NCBI GenBank assembly: GCA_030280995.1
Contig: JASXTE010000008.1
Location: forward strand, 14,461,212 to 14,525,211
Source of the DNA: Hemileia vastatrix
Taxonomy: Eukaryota > Basidiomycota > Pucciniomycetes > Pucciniales > Zaghouaniaceae
DNA: 64,000 bases
Reading direction: 5' to 3'
Shown here: positions 60,063 to 64,000 of the stretch, piece by piece
How the letters are laid out: the number at the start of each line of letters is the position of its first letter
Numbering within the stretch: the first letter of the stretch is position 1
Program-made: the position numbers and the translations under genes
The notes under the pieces: model-generated
The model's database searches: none
What the model saw: the letters and a program-made list of their open reading frames with translations, nothing else
Told to the model about the DNA's origin: nothing

Positions 60063-60204
60063 TTTGTTTTATTTCTCTCACACTTCAACTGTTCATATTT
60101 ATTTGTACATAAAATTTCCAATAATTTCCTTTATTTCATTACTCTATCTATCATTACTTGAATTTTTATATTCTTTTTTTAAATAAAATTTTCATGTCTC
60201 CTTT

Positions 60205-60640
60205 GAAAATTTGATGATCCCCCACCCCTGGATTTTTTTGAAGTAAGGGGTGGGTATTACAAAAATTCTTTCATGTCATGAATCTTGAAAGTCTTATATG
60301 AAACTTTGGCTTTACTACCCCCTGCATTTTACTGGTATCCCCAAAATTCTTACAAGTCAAGAATTTCACAAGTCTTATAAGAAATTTTGGCAATACCCCC
60401 CATGGATTTTATTGAAGTAAGGGACGGGTATCACCAAAAAATTTTCACCAAAATATTTACAAGTCAAAAAATTTCTATATCTGTTTTAAAAAATTGGAAA
60501 TACTCTCCCCTGCATTTTATTGAAGCAAGGGGTGGGTATCACCAAAATTTTTCTAAGCCATCAATTTCACATGTCAGATTTGAAAATTTGGCAATACCCC
60601 CTCCTGCATTTTATTGAAGTAAGGGGTGGAAGTCATCTAA
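60205..60640 (-). repeat. 93-bp-type tandem repeat, H4 copy (expanded)
   Basis: About five partial units with CCxCCCCTGCATTTTATTGAAG and AAGGGGTGGGTATxACxAAA words. Unit length varies between about 75 and 110 bp. Longest array of the four elements; same position between the convergent genes. Confidence 0.75.
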
Positions 60641-60928
60641 ATTTAATATAATTACATAAATTATTAAATAAATATCTAATATATATCAATTTCCCTAGTT
60701 TAAAGTAATGACAATTCCTCAATCCAAAATGCAGATCAAGTCTAGAAACTAAGTTTGGGACTTTCCACAGGTATAGGCAAGAGGAACCCCATGAAACAAA
60801 TAAATTTTATCATGATTACCTGTTATACAACCAAAGGTCATTGGCTCATCACTTAACTTGAGAAAATTGATAAATATAAAATATTTATTAAAAATTTATG
60901 AAAAAATATAAAATTTTCGATGACAACT

Positions 60929-61720
60929 CTAATCCCCATACTTTTTGGATCTAGATAAAGTTTTTTTAAATAGATTAACTTTACATTCTTTCTTTACCTT
61001 ATTGATTCTTTGAATCAACTTATGACTGATTTGAAATGAGCAACCAAAATGTGTTAAATCTTGACAGGATTCCAAACCAGGAGGAGCTTTGGTCGTTTGA
61101 TGATTATCCTTAGAAGAATTCCAAATAGTTTTGATGATACCATTTCCCAAACCAAAATCAATGATGCATTGGTGGTCTGGAAAATATAAACCATGTCCTT
61201 TGATTTTAGCTGGAGATGGTATTGGGTGGCCAGTTATCCGATTGATATATGAGAATATACCAAAAGTAAGAAAATTGGCATCATTCCTATCAATATGAAT
61301 CTTATTGTGGAATCCAGAATGATTGATAATAACATTAGAAAATAAAAGATATTCGTGGCTGATATCTTCCCATTCGGAGTCATACCAAGTTGGTATTCCA
61401 ACTTTGGTTGCAATTTCATGATTTTTTTCAAATGCTTTATTACAGAGCTTTTTGAGTCAAAGAGAAAGAAAAGAGTTAAAGGAAGGTAGAGTGTCCCATA
61501 AGCGAAAATCTTCATCTTTTTGAGCTTTAGTGATATTCTTGACCAATGAATATATGCCTATATAAATGAAATAAGTGAAATGATATTAAGAATGGAAAAA
61601 TATTATTAGACATACCAAGAGAATATCCTTTAACAAAACCTGGTCTCCAACCAAATCTAATCATGATACCATCCAACAAATTTGGGCTAGTGGATAAGAA
61701 TCTTCTGCAATTAATAATGT
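60929..61720 (-). pseudogene. Tet-like 2OG-Fe(II) oxygenase of H4, N-truncated
   Basis: The minus strand from about 61700 gives FGWRPGFVKGYSLG, then a 57-bp intron (61559-61615, GTATGT...TATAG), YSLVKNITKAQKDEDFRLWD, a TGA (61457-61459), KLCNKAFEKNHEIATK, EWEDISHEYLLFSN, SGFHNKIHIDRND with the HxD pair (His 61296-61298, Asp 61289-61291), FGIFSYINRITGHPIP, HGLYFPDHQCIIDFGLGNG, the distal histidine in DNHQTTKAPPG (61100-61102) and FGCSFQIS, ending SRSKKYGD. One stop in the whole catalytic domain makes this the best-preserved copy. The N-terminus was lost at the TIR-side deletion. Confidence 0.82.
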
Positions 61721-62111
61721 CTGATCCCGGAAAAAAAAATTCCTGATCCCTAATTGTGGATCCCTGAACATTGATACCCCCTATTGAAATTTTAATTATT
61801 TTTGTATGACTATAAATTGATGTCAAAATATAGTATTCAATATACATAAAATATATTTTTATCACAAAATAATTGGATGATTAATTATAATATGGGACTA
61901 AATTTCAACAATATTTATATTGAAAATTTAATTATTTTATTATGAGCATAAATTATTATTTCAAAATAAAATTTTCAATATACACACAATATATTTTATT
62001 TACAAAATAAGTTTATGATTAATTATAATATTGGACTAAATTTCAACAATATTTATATTGAAAATTTAATTATTTTATTATGAGCATAGATTAATATGTC
62101 AAAAATAAAAT

Positions 62112-62452
62112 ACTTCTAGGACTAAGAGTGTTAATCTATTATTTTTCAACTAGAAAAAAATATTGAAATTAAAGACCTACTTACACTCAGTGTTCAGCAA
62201 TTGAGCTAAGACACTGTTATTGCAATAAAAATGTATTGTTAGACATGTTAGATGCAAAGGTTGACTTATCATAGCAATAAAAAAACCACTCTAAAACATA
62301 TATAAATTTAAAATATATAACTCGTAAAGTGAAAACCCCTGTTCAATTCACCATCACAAAAAAATTTGGTTTTGCCTGAGCAAGGTGGTCCATGTGTCAA
62401 GCCATTTTTCCAATTGTCAAAATCTTTGTTGTTGTTTGGAAAGACCCTCAAT
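62112..62452 (-). other. D 5' leader, LTR-proximal part
   Basis: Contains the conserved ACTTACACTCAGTGTTCAGC word and the LTR-side GGAAAGACCCTCAAT. The segment equivalent to the CpG-rich island of B and C reads GGTCCATGTGTCAAG here, so CpG words have become TpG/CpA. Confidence 0.7.
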
Positions 62453-63249
62453 TGTCAGCCGGTCATCTAGAGGAAGGAGAAAAAAGGAAGAAGAAAAAGG
62501 AGATGAAGAAGAAGAGGAAGAAGAAATACTACAACAATAATAATTTGACAATTTGAATTTGGGGAGTCACAAAACTTATAACAAGCTATTTTAGGGGGTG
62601 ATATATGGTAAGTCTTTTATTCTCTCTGCTTAAGTAACAATTACTAATATTAAAAGACTTTTAAAATTACATTTGTATTCATATTTTTTCTAGATTTTAA
62701 AGGCAAGAAAGCGCCATAATAAAAACTATAGTAAATATAAAATTATAAATTAATAATAATATTAAAAATAAAAATAAAGTAAGTAATAAGACAGGAGGTT
62801 ACAGGGGGTTACCCAAGGCCTATATATAGGAAAGAGGTCCTATGAAGTGCCAAATTAATTTATTTACAAAGTAAGATAATATAAAAATAAAATGTAACTA
62901 ATTTTGAGCAAGTGTAAGGGGAAACCCATGATACAATTATCTAAGATACATGAGTAAGAGCCCAAAATTCACCAATTGAATTCCAAATAGTTACAATAAA
63001 ATTAGTGAGTAATTAAATAAGTTTGAGACACATAAAAACAACTAATTTAATTTAAAACATGTTTTATACTTTTTTTAATTAATAACCAATTTAAGTGAAA
63101 CATAAAAATAAACTATTTTAACACATAAAAAAAGTAAAATTAATTAATTTAGTGTAAAACATGAATAATCAATTAATTTAAACAATTTTTATTTGTGTAA
63201 AAATTATTTTAAGACAAAAAAGTAATTATTTTAATAAATTTACTAATTT
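62453..63249 (-). repeat. Right (5') LTR of D, truncated
   Basis: Begins TGTCAGCCGGTCATC. Matches 28722-29500 of the left LTR, including GGGGAGTCxCAAAACTTATA. It is cut at 63250 by another LTR, so the end and D's target duplication are outside the window. TATATA lies on the minus strand near 62820. Confidence 0.85.
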
Positions 63250-64000
63250 TGTCAGCCAGGTAACTAGACTTACCCAGTAAAATAATTAATTATTTACTGG
63301 GATGAAGCCACACCTTTTTAATTCTTATTTTATTATTAATTGTATTATTATATTTACTTTTAGATTACTTTTAATAAATTAACTAACTACAATAAGTAAA
63401 TTTAGTAAATATTTAAAATTAATATTAAATGTCCCTTATATTTCTATTCCCTAACATTGTGCCTAATGTCAGGTTGAAAGAGAAACAAAATTATATTAAT
63501 ACTAAATTTTAAGAATTCAAATTCTTTCATTTAAAAAACTAAAGTTCTTTTAATACAAAATTTTAATTCAAATTATTTTTATACAAAGTGTGACATTTAA
63601 AGTAAACTCTAAAATATATCAAATAATTTGATATATAGTTAAAAATAGTTTATTGACAGATCTTTATAGTACACTTTTGTTATTTGAACTTTCTTATTTT
63701 GGAAAGTTTTCCCTCTCACACTCCTGTATATAGGCTTCTTAACTCTATGTGCTCTCTCTCCTTTTTCCTATGAAAGGCCTTCCATTTTGTGCTGTTTTAT
63801 TCATACTTTTTACTTACTTACTTTTTACCATATACAATTAAAATACATTCTATTACTACCAGTACTGAATTAGTATGTACATTTGGGTAAATCAAGTCTT
63901 TATAAGTAATAATAATATTATTCCCTTACCATCTAATTGAGTAATAAATCATATGAGATAAAATTTACGTACCTTAATCTAAATCATTGAGTGTTCCACC
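63250..64000. mobile_element. Start of an unidentified LTR element
   Basis: TGTCAGCCAGGTAACTAGAC interrupts D's right LTR. It resembles an LTR start but not those of the other elements here. Near its start is the near-perfect palindrome CCCAGTAAAATAATT/AATTATTTACTGGG (63274-63302). A CTCCTGTATATAGGC word lies near 63722, and pyrimidine-rich sequence follows. It runs off the window, so family and orientation are unknown. Confidence 0.5.

Larger units (their letters stand above)
58256..61782 (-). mobile_element. Harbinger-like element H4 (Tet-like plus Myb-like only)
   Basis: Left end AGGGGGTATCAATGTTCAGG, exactly inverted at the right end. ATT is duplicated at 58253-58255 and 61783-61785. 3527 bp. 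It carries the Myb-like gene (+), 93-bp-type repeats and the Tet-like gene (-). No transposase sequence: the right TIR region runs straight into the middle of the Tet-like gene, so the transposase and the Tet-like N-terminus are deleted. Family shared with H3. Confidence 0.9.
58060..62111. repeat. 138-bp-type tandem repeat of D leader, split by H4
   Basis: Four units, each with AAxAATTGTATGATTAATTAT, CAACAATATTTATAT and an ATATACACAxAATAT-like end: 58060-58199, 58200-58255 plus 61786-61864, 61865-62002 and 62003-62111. H4 sits in the second unit after TTTATATT; units three and four keep the unbroken TTTATATTGAAAATTTAATT. Confidence 0.75.
28722..63249 (-). mobile_element. Old Ty3/Gypsy element D, host of nested insertions
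   Basis: Left LTR 28722-34608 (with H3 inside), internal region 34609-62452, and right LTR 62453-63249 (cut by another LTR). Its own sequence is 28722-29707, 34358-38136, 57620-58255, 61786-63249, the rest being later insertions. Internal order on the minus strand matches B and C: leader, gag, zinc knuckle, protease, RNase H, integrase. RT is largely deleted. LTR pair, leader motifs and gene fragments belong to one family. Confidence 0.85.

Overview
The window is a graveyard of nested transposable elements and shows no ordinary host gene. Several features suggest a rust fungus (Pucciniales) with a large AT-rich genome: very low GC, chromodomain Ty3/Gypsy elements, and two protein families I associate with rust genomes (a Tet-like 2OG-Fe(II) oxygenase and a Myb/SANT-like accessory protein with a coiled-coil tail). 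An Austropuccinia-like species is possible, but genus is inference. Almost every reading frame is broken. No tRNA, rRNA or CRISPR was seen.

Layout. 1-1229: AT-rich unassigned DNA. 1230-8950: old minus-strand Gypsy copy A, with a 239-bp CACTA-like insertion at 4458-4696. 8998-9648: small inverted-repeat element. 10716-16139: Harbinger-like element H1, split by a 1660-bp solo LTR. 16811-23171: Harbinger-like element H2, with a decayed DDE transposase, a Tet-like gene and a Myb-like gene. 23175-28200: minus-strand Gypsy copy E of another lineage. 28206-28721: Gypsy ORF1 fragment F. 28722-63249: old minus-strand Gypsy D, broken open by later insertions. These are H3 (29708-34354) in the left LTR, Gypsy B (38137-57614) in gag, Gypsy C (47216-57247) inside B's right LTR, an 887-bp CACTA-like element (52201-53087) inside C, and H4 (58256-61782) in D's leader. 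An unknown LTR enters D's right LTR at 63250 and runs off the window.

Target-site duplications support the nesting: AAAAC for B, ATATG for C, CAT and TCA for the CACTA-like elements, ATT/AAT for the Harbinger-like elements and ACTGT for the solo LTR.

The main discovery candidate is the cargo of the four Harbinger-like elements. Two TIR families share the order [transposase >][Tet-like dioxygenase >][tandem repeat][< Myb-like]. H4 keeps only the Tet-like and Myb-like genes between intact TIRs. Older copies show CpG-to-TpG/CpA decay and C-to-T type stops. A transposon-carried enzyme of the TET/JBP type, which acts on 5-methylcytosine in characterised members, would fit a host that methylates its transposons. 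That link is inference.
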